Positions 7,896 to 16,783 of a stretch of 64,000 nt of DNA are shown one piece after another. The position numbers were made by a program, and so were the translations under genes. The notes under the pieces were generated by a model, which searched no databases, had not been told where the DNA came from, and saw nothing but the letters and a program-made list of their open reading frames with translations. Source of the stretch: AM-1111 sp046302135 (lineage in GTDB: Bacteria; Bacteroidota; Bacteroidia; B-17B0; Aurantibacillaceae); NCBI GenBank assembly GCA_046302135.1, contig JBKCIQ010000014.1:8051-72050 (forward strand), given 5' to 3'. Position 1 is the stretch's first letter, and every line of letters starts with the position of its first letter.

Positions 7896-10800
7896 ATGAT
7901 TACAAACAAATACAAATTAATTAACAACCTCATCGGATGGCTTTTGGTTTTCCCAATTGCTACCTACACCTACATAGCTACAATAGAGCCAACCGCAAGT
8001 TTCTGGGATTGCGGCGAATACATAGCGTGTTCTCACAAACTTGAAGTTGGACACCCGCCAGGAGCCCCTTTTTTCCTATTACTGGGCCGACTTTTTATTC
8101 TTCTTGGTGGTGATAATCCCTTAAATGCTGCCAAGTGGGTAAACATAATGAGTGCACTTTCTAGCTCATTTACAATTCTATTTCTTTATTGGTCTGTTAC
8201 CCGTCTAAGCCTAAAGATTGTGAACGGACTTAAAAAGGAATTCACTCTAGGAAGGATGATAGGGGTATTCTCTGCAGGTATTATTGGTTCTCTAGCATAT
8301 ACTTTCTCTGACTCATTCTGGTTTTCGGCTGTGGAGGGTGAAGTTTATGCCATGTCCTCCCTTTTTACTGCTGTTGCTTTTTGGGCAATTCTTAGGTGGG
8401 AAGAAGAAGCCGACAATCCTTCTTCAGTTCGCTGGTTGATCTTTATTGCTTATTTAGTTGGACTTTCAATTGGGGTACACTTGTTGAACCTCCTTGTAAT
8501 ACCTGCAATTTGTTTCATTTATTACTTCAGAAAACACGCCTTTAACATCAAGGGAATTATTATTTGCGGGGTTGTTTCAGTACTCATACTTGGCGGAATA
8601 CAAGGAGTTTTAATTCCTAACGTTGTAAAGTTTTCAGCCGACTATGAATTGTTTTTTGTAAACTCACTCGGTTTTTCTTTCAATACAGGTACTGTTTTTT
8701 ACTTTGTTCTGCTTTTATTTTCACTCATAATTGGAATATTTTTTTCAATTCAAAGAAAGCCGCTTTATTTTACAATTTTTATCTCTACAACAGGATTGTT
8801 AGCTTTACTTTCTCTAGTTGCAGGTGCAAAATCCGGAACAAATACAGGAGGGTCAATTTTTCTGCGCCTAGTAGGATTTGGACTTCTACTTTGGGGATTA
8901 GTTTATTTAAAGAAAAATCCTGTAATACTGCATCACATTTTAATCAGTGTAGTAGTGTTGTTGTTGGGATATTCTACCTTTTTTGTTCTTGTAATACGTT
9001 CACAGGCAAATACTCCAATGGATGAAAACAACCCTGAAAACGCTATTTCGCTTCTATCTTATCTTAACCGGGAACAGTATGGAGATTGGCCAATTTTGAG
9101 AGGTAATTATTTTAATGCTGAGTTGGACGAAAATGAACCATATCTGGATGGTAATCCTATATATGGTAAAGATACAACATCAGGAAAATATGTGGTAATT
9201 GATGACCGCAAACAATCCATCCCTAATTACGATAAACGTTATGTAACATTCTTCCCTAGGATGTGGAGCACTCAAGGAGGACACGCCGCGTTCTATGAAT
9301 CATGGAGCGGGTTCATTCCCGGTCAAACTGATGCCTCAGGTAACGAAATCATTCGACCAAGTTTTGGTCAAAACCTAAAATACTTCTTTAAGTATCAAGT
9401 CGGCTACATGTACCTTCGTTATTTCGGATGGAACTTTATCGGAAGGCAAAATGACATTCAAGGTTTAATAAATAACAATACCGAGGGAAATGTTATTACA
9501 GGGTTTAGCTCTTTAGATAAATCTATTACCGGAGTGGATCAGGACAAAATGCCCTATTCCACCAAAAACAATAAGGGTACAAATAAATTCTACATGCTAC
9601 CGCTTATTTTAGGTTTAATTGGAATGTTTTGGCACGCATATGCACACAAAAAAGATTTCATTGTAACATTATTGCTTTTTTTCTTTACCGGTCTTGCAAT
9701 TGTTGTTTATCTGAATCAATACCCTTATCAGCCTCGTGAACGGGATTATGCATATGCAGCTTCATTTTATGCCTTCGCAATTTGGATAGGCCTTGGTGCT
9801 TTGGCGATACTTGAAACACTAAATACTTATTTAGTTGAGAAAAAATCAAAACCTGAAACACCAATAAAAACATCTCACTCAGACACAGACTCAAATCCAT
9901 ATGTTACTATTCCAGTTTCTGAAAACTACTCAGGAAAAATGAAATCTACAGGCTTAGGGCTAGCGATTGCAGTTTTACTTATAACCTCGTTCGTTCCATA
10001 TATTATGGCCAGTGAAGGATGGGATGATCATGACAGAAGTAAAAGAACTATGTCTCGCGATTTTGCAATCAACTATCTTCAGAGTTGTGATAAGAATGCT
10101 GTGCTATTTACAAATGGAGACAACGACACCTTCCCACTTTGGTACGTTCAGGAAGTTGAAGGTATAAGAACAGATGTACGGGTTATAAATCTTAGTCTTC
10201 TACAAACTGATTGGTACATTAATCAGATGCGCCGCGCGGCATACGATTCACCACCTGTTCCATTTACAATGTCTCCTGATAAGTACGAAGGGAGCAAACG
10301 AGAAGTTGTTTACATCTTTCCGGACAAAAATCCTTCATATCAAAATGTAAAAAACATAATGAAATTTGTTGCCAGTGATGATCCAAACGATAAAAGAGTT
10401 ATTAATGGGCGGCCGTTGGATTACCTTCCCACAAAAAAATTCCGAATTCCAGTTTACGGATATGCGAACACAGGCAACAGAGCTAAAGACTCAATCCAAA
10501 ATAGATTAGATTCAATTAGAATTGTAAGCGATAAGTCATTAGTTTCTCCGGGATTGGAGAGGAGAATTGTTAAAAATGTTGATTGGGAAATTTCAAAGTC
10601 ATACGTAACTAAAAATGATTTGATGGTTCTTGATTTGCTCGCTGCATTTAATTGGAAAAGACCGATTTATTTCGCCGTTACGACAGGACCTGAAAGTTAC
10701 CTCAACCTACAAGATTATTTTCAGTTAGAAGGTCTTGCCTACAGATTGGTTCCTATCAAATCAACAAAAGAAGAAATGGTTCATCAGACAAGAGTGAACT

Positions 10801-11447
10801 CGAAAAAAATGTATGACAATATTATGAATCCTGATAAATCAAAATGGGGTTGGGGTGGCATGGATGATACAAGTGGCGTTGGAACCAACCTAGATGAAAA
10901 CTGCATGCGTATGGCTCTTAATATGAGAATTCAAATGACAACGCTTGCATCTGTTTTGTTACAGGAAGGTAAACCAGATATGGCAAAAAATGTATTAGAC
11001 AAAATGTTGAAAGTAATGCCTGAGAAAAACGTACCATATGATGCAAGTTTATATACCGCAGCAATCTGTTACTATAAACTAGCAACAATTCAGCAAAAGA
11101 AAGGTAATTCTAAAGGTAAATCTGAAGCCTTGATTCAAGCCAATAACCTTGCGAAAAAAGTTTTTGATATTTTTGAGTATGATATGTACTTCTACATGTC
11201 TCTAAGCTCGGATAATCAGATATCTTACCAAAGAGAGATTAAACAATGTTCAGATATAATGGGCGGTCTTAAAGAATTTTTAATGAGTAGTGCTATGATT
11301 GAACAGGATGCTGCTATTAAAGGTGAAATTAATAAACTGGCCTTAGACTTTAAAAAACGCCACGAGACTATTTTTGGTGCTGATGAACCGGAGCCTGCTC
11401 CGCCAACAGATAAGCAATTGAAAATACTCAATGATACCAATCGTTGA
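7896..11447 (+). CDS. DUF2723 / TMEM260-like GT-C membrane protein
   Basis: The 1183-aa protein has an N-terminal membrane domain with at least ten helices up to about residue 370. The GT-C-like first loop reads FWDCGEYIAC...LEVGHPPGAP (residues 37-58), with acidic residues D38 and E41 where such glycosyltransferases hold their catalytic carboxylates. More helices flank residues 565-690, and a large soluble part (residues 700-1183) contains FTNGDNDTFPLWYVQEVEG. The human relative TMEM260 is a protein O-mannosyltransferase, so this may glycosylate exported proteins; that is inference. The overlap-tight downstream gene is a polysaccharide deacetylase. Confidence 0.85.
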   Translation: MITNKYKLINNLIGWLLVFPIATYTYIATIEPTASFWDCGEYIACSHKLEVGHPPGAPFFLLLGRLFILLGGDNPLNAAKWVNIMSALSSSFTILFLYWSVTRLSLKIVNGLKKEFTLGRMIGVFSAGIIGSLAYTFSDSFWFSAVEGEVYAMSSLFTAVAFWAILRWEEEADNPSSVRWLIFIAYLVGLSIGVHLLNLLVIPAICFIYYFRKHAFNIKGIIICGVVSVLILGGIQGVLIPNVVKFSADYELFFVNSLGFSFNTGTVFYFVLLLFSLIIGIFFSIQRKPLYFTIFISTTGLLALLSLVAGAKSGTNTGGSIFLRLVGFGLLLWGLVYLKKNPVILHHILISVVVLLLGYSTFFVLVIRSQANTPMDENNPENAISLLSYLNREQYGDWPILRGNYFNAELDENEPYLDGNPIYGKDTTSGKYVVIDDRKQSIPNYDKRYVTFFPRMWSTQGGHAAFYESWSGFIPGQTDASGNEIIRPSFGQNLKYFFKYQVGYMYLRYFGWNFIGRQNDIQGLINNNTEGNVITGFSSLDKSITGVDQDKMPYSTKNNKGTNKFYMLPLILGLIGMFWHAYAHKKDFIVTLLLFFFTGLAIVVYLNQYPYQPRERDYAYAASFYAFAIWIGLGALAILETLNTYLVEKKSKPETPIKTSHSDTDSNPYVTIPVSENYSGKMKSTGLGLAIAVLLITSFVPYIMASEGWDDHDRSKRTMSRDFAINYLQSCDKNAVLFTNGDNDTFPLWYVQEVEGIRTDVRVINLSLLQTDWYINQMRRAAYDSPPVPFTMSPDKYEGSKREVVYIFPDKNPSYQNVKNIMKFVASDDPNDKRVINGRPLDYLPTKKFRIPVYGYANTGNRAKDSIQNRLDSIRIVSDKSLVSPGLERRIVKNVDWEISKSYVTKNDLMVLDLLAAFNWKRPIYFAVTTGPESYLNLQDYFQLEGLAYRLVPIKSTKEEMVHQTRVNSKKMYDNIMNPDKSKWGWGGMDDTSGVGTNLDENCMRMALNMRIQMTTLASVLLQEGKPDMAKNVLDKMLKVMPEKNVPYDASLYTAAICYYKLATIQQKKGNSKGKSEALIQANNLAKKVFDIFEYDMYFYMSLSSDNQISYQREIKQCSDIMGGLKEFLMSSAMIEQDAAIKGEINKLALDFKKRHETIFGADEPEPAPPTDKQLKILNDTNR

Positions 11448-11450
11448 TTA

Positions 11451-12065
11451 ATGTTTTTCAAAACTCCGGGTATTGTTAGACGCTTCTATTCAAAAGCTAC
11501 ATGGATTAAACCATCAGTTGAGAAGCGTAAAAAGACAGTTTACCTGACATTTGACGACGGCCCAACACCCGAAATAACAGATTGGGTCTTAGATTTGCTG
11601 AGTAAAGAAGAAATTTTCGCTACATTTTTTTGTGTTGGAAAAAACATTGAAGAAAATCCAAATCTATTTGAAAAAATTCAGAAAGACAACCACACAGTAG
11701 GAAACCATACTTTCAGCCATTTGAATGGCTGGAAATGCAGAAAACAAGATTATTTTGCTGACGTCGAAAAGTGCAATCAATTCTTAAAAAGAAAAATTTT
11801 TAGGCCCCCTTATGGAAAAATGACTCCTGCACAGTTCAATTTTCTGCGCAAAAATTATGAAATTATTTTCTGGGACATTATTACTTATGATTACAAGCAA
11901 AATCTGAATATCGAGCAGTCATTAAAGTATATCAAACAAAACACAAGAGATGGGTCTGTAATAGTTTTTCATGATAGTGTTAAAGCATACTCAAATCTTA
12001 AGCAACTATTACCATTAACCATTTCCTTTTTAAAGGATAAAGGATTTGAATTCTCTAAATTTTAA
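11451..12065 (+). CDS. NodB-type polysaccharide deacetylase
   Basis: This 204-aa carbohydrate esterase family 4-like enzyme should hydrolyse N- or O-acetyl groups from a glycan. The NodB motifs are present: TFDDGP near residue 33 (metal Asp), NHTFSH near 83 (two metal His), RPPYG near 116, and a later VFHDS motif near 175 carrying the catalytic His. There is no clear signal peptide, though the N-terminus is basic and aromatic. It begins 3 nt after the DUF2723 stop, so the two are probably co-transcribed. Its 3' end lies 3 nt from the convergent DUF4286 gene. Confidence 0.88.
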   Translation: MFFKTPGIVRRFYSKATWIKPSVEKRKKTVYLTFDDGPTPEITDWVLDLLSKEEIFATFFCVGKNIEENPNLFEKIQKDNHTVGNHTFSHLNGWKCRKQDYFADVEKCNQFLKRKIFRPPYGKMTPAQFNFLRKNYEIIFWDIITYDYKQNLNIEQSLKYIKQNTRDGSVIVFHDSVKAYSNLKQLLPLTISFLKDKGFEFSKF

Positions 12066-12068
12066 GAG

Positions 12069-12368
12069 TCAATCGATAACTTGTAAAATCGTTCTGAATG
12101 CAAGTGCCTTATCTGAGTATTTAGCCTTGTGTTCAGCCTGAAGTGCAGGAGCAAAGTTTGATTGATATAGTTCTAAGTCTTTGATTTCATTAAAGAAATA
12201 TTGAACGGAATATGTTTCACCTTGGTCATCTGCCAAAACTTTGCACAACCTGTGAGAAATAAAACAGCCTGTGGACATTACATCCGGAATGTGTTTTAAC
12301 CTCATCCAAACTAACCAGTCAGATGCAATTGATGACTCTAGATTAACAGTAACGTTGTAGATGTACAT
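12069..12368 (-). CDS. DUF4286 family protein
   Basis: The 99-aa cytoplasmic protein matches the small DUF4286 family: MYIYNVTVNLE at the start, WLVWMRLKHIPDVM near residue 20, and YSVQYFFNEIKDLELYQ near 55. The fold is probably a ferredoxin-like dimeric alpha/beta barrel and the function is unknown. It follows the 95-aa gene after an 18-nt gap in the same direction, so the two may form one transcript. Confidence 0.8.
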   Translation of the reverse strand: MYIYNVTVNLESSIASDWLVWMRLKHIPDVMSTGCFISHRLCKVLADDQGETYSVQYFFNEIKDLELYQSNFAPALQAEHKAKYSDKALAFRTILQVID

Positions 12369-12386
12369 AAACGATACAGCAATAGG

Positions 12387-12662
12387 TTATAAATTGCTGT
12401 ATTCTTCTTTTAAAAACTCTTTCCAATCTCCAAGGTTGGCTATTACCTGTAACTGGCGGAAGTTATGATGAAAGGTATCCTCATCGGATGAGGAATTTAA
12501 AATATAAAGCCTGTACTTATCGTAATTATTTAATGCAAGTCGCTCATCAACGGTAAGCTTTTTACCACTGAAATCCTTATCGCGCAAATCATTTACACTA
12601 ATCTCACCGCCAATATCTTTTTTAGTGAAAAATTTTTCTATCAACTTTTTATCAAGTCTCAT
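12387..12662 (-). CDS. Conserved hypothetical protein (91 aa)
   Basis: I do not recognise a named family. The product, beginning MRLDKKLIEKFF, is a soluble helical protein with many charged residues and no signal peptide or membrane segment. I place the start at the ATG at 12662 and not at a TTG four codons earlier, because that TTG forms the end of a TAAATTTG -7 element (12679-12672). It heads a short two-gene unit with the DUF4286 gene. Confidence 0.7.
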   Translation of the reverse strand: MRLDKKLIEKFFTKKDIGGEISVNDLRDKDFSGKKLTVDERLALNNYDKYRLYILNSSSDEDTFHHNFRQLQVIANLGDWKEFLKEEYSNL

Positions 12663-12671
12663 AATATGCCG

Positions 12672-12679
12672 CAAATTTA
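12672..12679 (-). promoter_or_regulatory. -7 element of the 91-aa gene
   Basis: The minus strand reads TAAATTTG nine nt before the ATG at 12662, a perfect TAnnTTTG. It decides the start codon of this gene. The -33 region is weak. Confidence 0.5.
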
Positions 12680-12742
12680 GGTAAAAGGTTGAATAATTAA
12701 GGTTTTAAGATTTATAAATTCTAACATTCAATTGTTGAATTC

Positions 12743-14575
12743 TTAATTAACTGATTTAATAAGTTTTTTGCTGATTTTAAACGAGTTTTCGTTGTCGAAT
12801 ATTTTTATGATGTAAACTTGATCAGGGAGTGGGTCCAAGGAAAAACTAAATCTATTTTTTCCCTGCTTCACCAATTCACGCATTAATACTTTTACTTGTT
12901 TTCCATTAAGATCATATAATACAAAGTTGAGGTAAATGCTCTTTTCTGTTTCAAATTCAATATTTACAACATTTGGCACCGGATTCGGAAAAATAGATAG
13001 ATTCTTTTCGTTATTATTTTCTATGATTCCAACTCCAGTTGGGCTCAAAGATATTTCACCTATCCATGTACCATGTCTTCTGCTAGAACTCTGAAGGTAG
13101 CCGTAGTATCCGTTAGTCCAAATTTTATCCGGCTCATTGTATTTTCGCTGTGAACCGCTGTAATCTCCCCAACGCTCTAGGGCATTATTTAAAACATTTA
13201 CGTACGATCCGCCATTTTTTACTGTAACGACATTGGAATATTGACCGTTTCCATCGCTCTTAATTACAGAATATCCTGCGTTAACTGTTGGGGCTGTATG
13301 GTTTAAATTAATGATCGCTGAATTGTCAGAACTTCCATTTCCCGCGTAAGAAATATTAGGATATCCAAAATCACGGATGGTATCATTTAGAATGTATCCA
13401 TTTACAATCGGATTTGAACCAACACTATTTATTACGCCATGATATACCGCACAAAATCCGGTTACGGTATCAAGTGTGTTGTGAACATATTGAATTTTAT
13501 TGTTTTCGTAGAATGCTCCAAGATTTCTAGAATCGTTGGTAGCCATTTTATGAAACCCAAACTGTCGTGCATCAGGCGGAAAACTATATTGCTTGTTAGA
13601 GTTGAGTTGAAGTACGCTTAACTGCTGACCTACTGCGCCAATTGTATCTGAAATTTGAACGAGAAAAACTGTATCACATCCCACGGCAAAATTTCTATTA
13701 CTTAAAAAATATTGATTGGGTCCGTAAGGAAAACTCCCTCCTCTTACCGGGCATAAATTTCTTACAGGCTTTCCAGCCCAACCTATGCTGTCATGCATAA
13801 CCATAGTAAGTGTATCCCCATTGTAACCGTCTTCTTTTCTTATTTGCCAGATAAGTGACTCTACAAATCCGGTTTGCCAAGAGCTGTCAGGATATAAAAG
13901 ATTAACAGTTAAAAAAAGCTCTTTTGGTGATACACTCATCATGGGGTAATCTGTCCAAAGACCATTGTTTTTTGGGTTTCCTGGAATATTGTAAAGGTTC
14001 CAAGAACCTTTTGGATCATTGGACTGAGAAAAACCTAGAATTATACTGCTGGTTGAATCAGTAAATCCGTTTAGACAAGCTAAAATAAATCTATCATTAA
14101 CGGGATCATATTCAACAATTGGATCAAATTCTTCATGTTGCAAACCCAAAGCATTTGAAAAAGCGCTCAATGATTGTGTTCCAAGTGCTGAATCTTTATC
14201 ACAATCATAAAAATAAATTAAAGTATTGCTGACTGAAATAATTTTGCAATTATCAGAAACTGCAAGGTCATTATCATTTGGTGTTGAATTATAAAAAACA
14301 TTTCCGAAAAAATTTCGCCCGAGATAAGGATCTTGTAAAATATTACTCTGATTAATCTTTGGTACTATCACTGATTTTTTAGCGCTCAAATCATCTGTTT
14401 TTTTTGGTATCCCTCCGGGAAGCGGTTTTTCAATACATTGCAAATCGGTAAAAAAATCTTCTTTAAGATTATAAAAATTCAGCTCCCCCTTCTTACTGAC
14501 CTTAATTTTTTTTGATGGTGCCTGACCGTAATTGAATAAAGGAATTAAAAAAAGCAGTAGAAAAAATCTTTTCAT
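12743..14575 (-). CDS. Secreted protein with type IX secretion (type A) sorting domain
   Basis: From the ATG at 14575 the product is about 610 aa. It starts with the signal peptide MKRFFLLLFLIPLFNYGQ. The middle looks like a beta-propeller-like domain with repeated Ser/Asp/Tyr-rich strands (for example FSQSNDPKGSWNLYNIPG). The last 85 residues form a Por-type sorting domain: LSIFPNPVPNVVNIEF, then VLYDLNGKQVK, then a Lys-rich strand end (KISKKLIK). The protein is therefore predicted to cross the outer membrane by the T9SS and be anchored or released. The longer frame from 14650 adds an unlikely N-terminal extension. Confidence 0.85.
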   Translation of the reverse strand: MKRFFLLLFLIPLFNYGQAPSKKIKVSKKGELNFYNLKEDFFTDLQCIEKPLPGGIPKKTDDLSAKKSVIVPKINQSNILQDPYLGRNFFGNVFYNSTPNDNDLAVSDNCKIISVSNTLIYFYDCDKDSALGTQSLSAFSNALGLQHEEFDPIVEYDPVNDRFILACLNGFTDSTSSIILGFSQSNDPKGSWNLYNIPGNPKNNGLWTDYPMMSVSPKELFLTVNLLYPDSSWQTGFVESLIWQIRKEDGYNGDTLTMVMHDSIGWAGKPVRNLCPVRGGSFPYGPNQYFLSNRNFAVGCDTVFLVQISDTIGAVGQQLSVLQLNSNKQYSFPPDARQFGFHKMATNDSRNLGAFYENNKIQYVHNTLDTVTGFCAVYHGVINSVGSNPIVNGYILNDTIRDFGYPNISYAGNGSSDNSAIINLNHTAPTVNAGYSVIKSDGNGQYSNVVTVKNGGSYVNVLNNALERWGDYSGSQRKYNEPDKIWTNGYYGYLQSSSRRHGTWIGEISLSPTGVGIIENNNEKNLSIFPNPVPNVVNIEFETEKSIYLNFVLYDLNGKQVKVLMRELVKQGKNRFSFSLDPLPDQVYIIKIFDNENSFKISKKLIKSVN

Positions 14576-14612
14576 AGGTTCTATATTTAAAATAATTGAA
14601 TAATATCTTAGG

Positions 14613-14620
14613 CAAAAATA
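14613..14620 (-). promoter_or_regulatory. -7 element of the T9SS cargo gene
   Basis: The minus strand reads TATTTTTG, 37 nt before the ATG at 14575. This is another reason to prefer that start over the upstream one. Confidence 0.45.
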
Positions 14621-14690
14621 TCTTCTTTTTACGATAGAATTCAGGTTCAAAAAAATATTTTTTTAATGTTACAGACTTAGTTTCTGTTTT

Positions 14691-14698
14691 TATTTTTG
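14691..14698 (+). promoter_or_regulatory. -7 element of radA
   Basis: TATTTTTG fits TAnnTTTG and ends 10 nt before the radA ATG, implying a leader of only a few bases. Confidence 0.5.
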
Positions 14699-14708
14699 GA
14701 AATAAGAT

Positions 14709-16079
14709 ATGGCAAAAACTAAAACCACCTATTTCTGTCAGCAATGCGGGGCAGAATCGGTTAAGTGGGTTGGCAAATGTCCTTCCTGCAACGAATGGAA
14801 CACATTAGTAGAAGAAATTGTTATAAAAGGAAACAAGTCGAATTCTTCAACAGGAAACCTTGCAAGTTCGAAATCTTCGAAACCCACTCGCATTTCCGAA
14901 ATAGGTGTGCAGGAACACTCAAGAATTGCAATCTACGACAATGAGCTTTCAAGAGTTTTAGGAGGCGGAATAGTTCCCGGTTCATTGGTATTGTTTGGGG
15001 GAGAACCGGGCATCGGTAAATCAACATTGATGTTACAATTAGCACTAATGCTTAAGGATTTAAAAGTTATTTACGTTAGTGGTGAGGAAAGCGAGCAACA
15101 AATCAAAATGAGAGCAGAAAGAATTTCAGTTGCCAACGAGAACTGCTTCATTCTTACAGAAACAGGGACTCAACAAATATTCAATCATTTAAATCAGATT
15201 GAACCCGGGCTGGTAATAATTGACTCTATACAAACTTTACATACAAGTCATGTTGAATCCTCGCCGGGAAGTGTGAGCCAGGTAAGAGAATGTGCCGCTG
15301 AATTGCTCCGTTACGCAAAAGAAAGCGGTGTTCCTGTATTCATTATTGGGCATATTACAAAAGAAGGAAGTCTGGCGGGTCCAAAAGTTTTGGAACACAT
15401 GGTAGACACCGTTTTGCAGTTTGAAGGCGATAGAAATCATGTTTACAGGTTACTACGAACAACAAAAAATCGTTTCGGCAGTACCAACGAATTGGGCATT
15501 TATGAAATGCAAGGAAATGGTTTAAGAGAGGTAAGTAATCCAAGTGAAATTTTAATTACACAAAGAGAAACTGCAACAAGCGGTGTTGCAATTGCCGCAT
15601 CCCTCGAAGGAAACAGACCATTATTGATAGAAACGCAGGCCTTAGTAAGTACCGCGGCATATGGAACACCACAACGATCATCTACAGGATATGATTTGAG
15701 AAGACTAAACATGTTACTCGCTGTATTAGAAAAGAGATGCGGATTCAGGTTGGGTATTAAGGATGTTTTTTTAAATATTGCAGGGGGCATAAAGGTTGAA
15801 GATCCGGCAATAGATCTCGCTCTTGTTTGCGCAATTTTATCAAGTAACGAAGAAATTCCGCTCCTGCAAAATATTTGCTTTGCAGGTGAAGTTGGATTAA
15901 CCGGAGAAATAAGGCCGGTAACCAGAATCGATCAACGAATTTCAGAGGCAGAAAAATTAGGTTTTGAAAAAATCATCATCTCTAAATTCAATAAAAAAGG
16001 TCTCGTTCTTGAAAACTTTAAAATAGAAGTGGCGGCTTTTGCCAAAATGGAGGAAGTTTTTCACCACCTATTTGCCTGA
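14709..16079 (+). CDS. radA: DNA repair protein RadA (Sms)
   Basis: The 456-aa protein is a RecA-like ATPase that helps branch migration of recombination intermediates. The N-terminal zinc finger has cysteines at 10, 13, 24 and 27 (CQQC...CPSC). Walker A is GGEPGIGKST near residue 97, the RadA-specific KNRFG motif is near 255, and the C-terminal third is a Lon-protease-like domain (GGIKVEDPAIDLAL). All family elements and the length are intact. It is divergent from the T9SS gene and seems to be a single-gene unit. Confidence 0.97.
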   Translation: MAKTKTTYFCQQCGAESVKWVGKCPSCNEWNTLVEEIVIKGNKSNSSTGNLASSKSSKPTRISEIGVQEHSRIAIYDNELSRVLGGGIVPGSLVLFGGEPGIGKSTLMLQLALMLKDLKVIYVSGEESEQQIKMRAERISVANENCFILTETGTQQIFNHLNQIEPGLVIIDSIQTLHTSHVESSPGSVSQVRECAAELLRYAKESGVPVFIIGHITKEGSLAGPKVLEHMVDTVLQFEGDRNHVYRLLRTTKNRFGSTNELGIYEMQGNGLREVSNPSEILITQRETATSGVAIAASLEGNRPLLIETQALVSTAAYGTPQRSSTGYDLRRLNMLLAVLEKRCGFRLGIKDVFLNIAGGIKVEDPAIDLALVCAILSSNEEIPLLQNICFAGEVGLTGEIRPVTRIDQRISEAEKLGFEKIIISKFNKKGLVLENFKIEVAAFAKMEEVFHHLFA

Positions 16080-16108
16080 TTCGTCGATTTTTTTTTAGAA
16101 AAAACCCT

Positions 16109-16136
16109 GGAAACTATTTTAATCCTAAAAGTTTCC
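16109..16136. promoter_or_regulatory. Inverted repeat, likely TetR operator
   Basis: GGAAACT (16109-16115) and AGTTTCC (16130-16136) are perfect inverted 7-mers separated by 14 nt. They cover the spacer just before the tetR -7 element at 16138, so a dimer bound here would block RNA polymerase. Local TetR autoregulation is the simplest reading. Confidence 0.55.
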
Positions 16137-16137
16137 T

Positions 16138-16145
16138 TAGTTTTG
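16138..16145 (+). promoter_or_regulatory. -7 element of the tetR/efflux operon
   Basis: TAGTTTTG matches TAnnTTTG and ends 14 nt before the ATG at 16160. It abuts the inverted repeat. It probably drives the whole seven-gene cluster, since no later gap is longer than about 31 nt. Confidence 0.55.
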
Positions 16146-16159
16146 CGCCCGATTTTTAA

Positions 16160-16783
16160 ATGGGTGTAAAAGAAAAAATAATCAGTAGTGCGGCTAGTTT
16201 GCTTTTTAGGCTAGGCGCAAGATCTGTTACTACTGATGATATTTCAAGAGAGGCCGGTATTTCCAAAAAAACACTTTACAAAGAGTTCAGCGACAAAGAG
16301 GAAATCATTATATCAGTTTGCAAAACAACGCTATCATTGAACCTGCAGATGATGGAAGAAATTGCAAAAAAATCTAAAGATCCAGTTCATGAAATAATTC
16401 TTACTGGAAATCACATCAGTAGAATTTTCGGAACCATCAACCCTGTGCTTTTATTTGAATTGAAGAGATACTATCCGGAGGCATGGAAATTACTCGATCA
16501 TTTCAAGAAAAAACATGTTATGAAAATCCTTGAAAACAATCTGAAAAAAGGAATAGAAATGGGAATATATAGGCCGGAATTAAATGTTTCATTAATGGCA
16601 CACTTTCGTCTTGCACAGTTTGATCTCGCTCTTGAACCGGATATATTTCCAATTGAAAATGTAAGCCTTGGAGAAATTCAACTGAGCCTGCTTCACCATT
16701 TCTTACACGGTATCACCACAATAAAAGGTCACAAATTACTTGATAAATACAAAAGACTCAACGATGAAAAAAAACTCAATTAA
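16160..16783 (+). CDS. TetR/AcrR-family transcriptional regulator
   Basis: The 207-aa protein has the TetR helix-turn-helix in residues 8-52 (SAASLLFRLGARSVTTDDIS, then EAGISKKTLYKEFSDKEEII). The rest is a helical ligand/dimerisation domain. It is first in a run of export genes and overlaps the next gene by 20 nt, so it almost certainly controls the cluster. An inverted repeat across its promoter would fit autoregulation. The ligand cannot be read from the sequence. Confidence 0.93.
   Translation: MGVKEKIISSAASLLFRLGARSVTTDDISREAGISKKTLYKEFSDKEEIIISVCKTTLSLNLQMMEEIAKKSKDPVHEIILTGNHISRIFGTINPVLLFELKRYYPEAWKLLDHFKKKHVMKILENNLKKGIEMGIYRPELNVSLMAHFRLAQFDLALEPDIFPIENVSLGEIQLSLLHHFLHGITTIKGHKLLDKYKRLNDEKKLN

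Noticed and set aside
12662..12674. Alternative TTG start four codons upstream of the 91-aa gene
   Set aside because: The TTG is the last part of the TAAATTTG promoter element, so it cannot be in the mRNA as a start.
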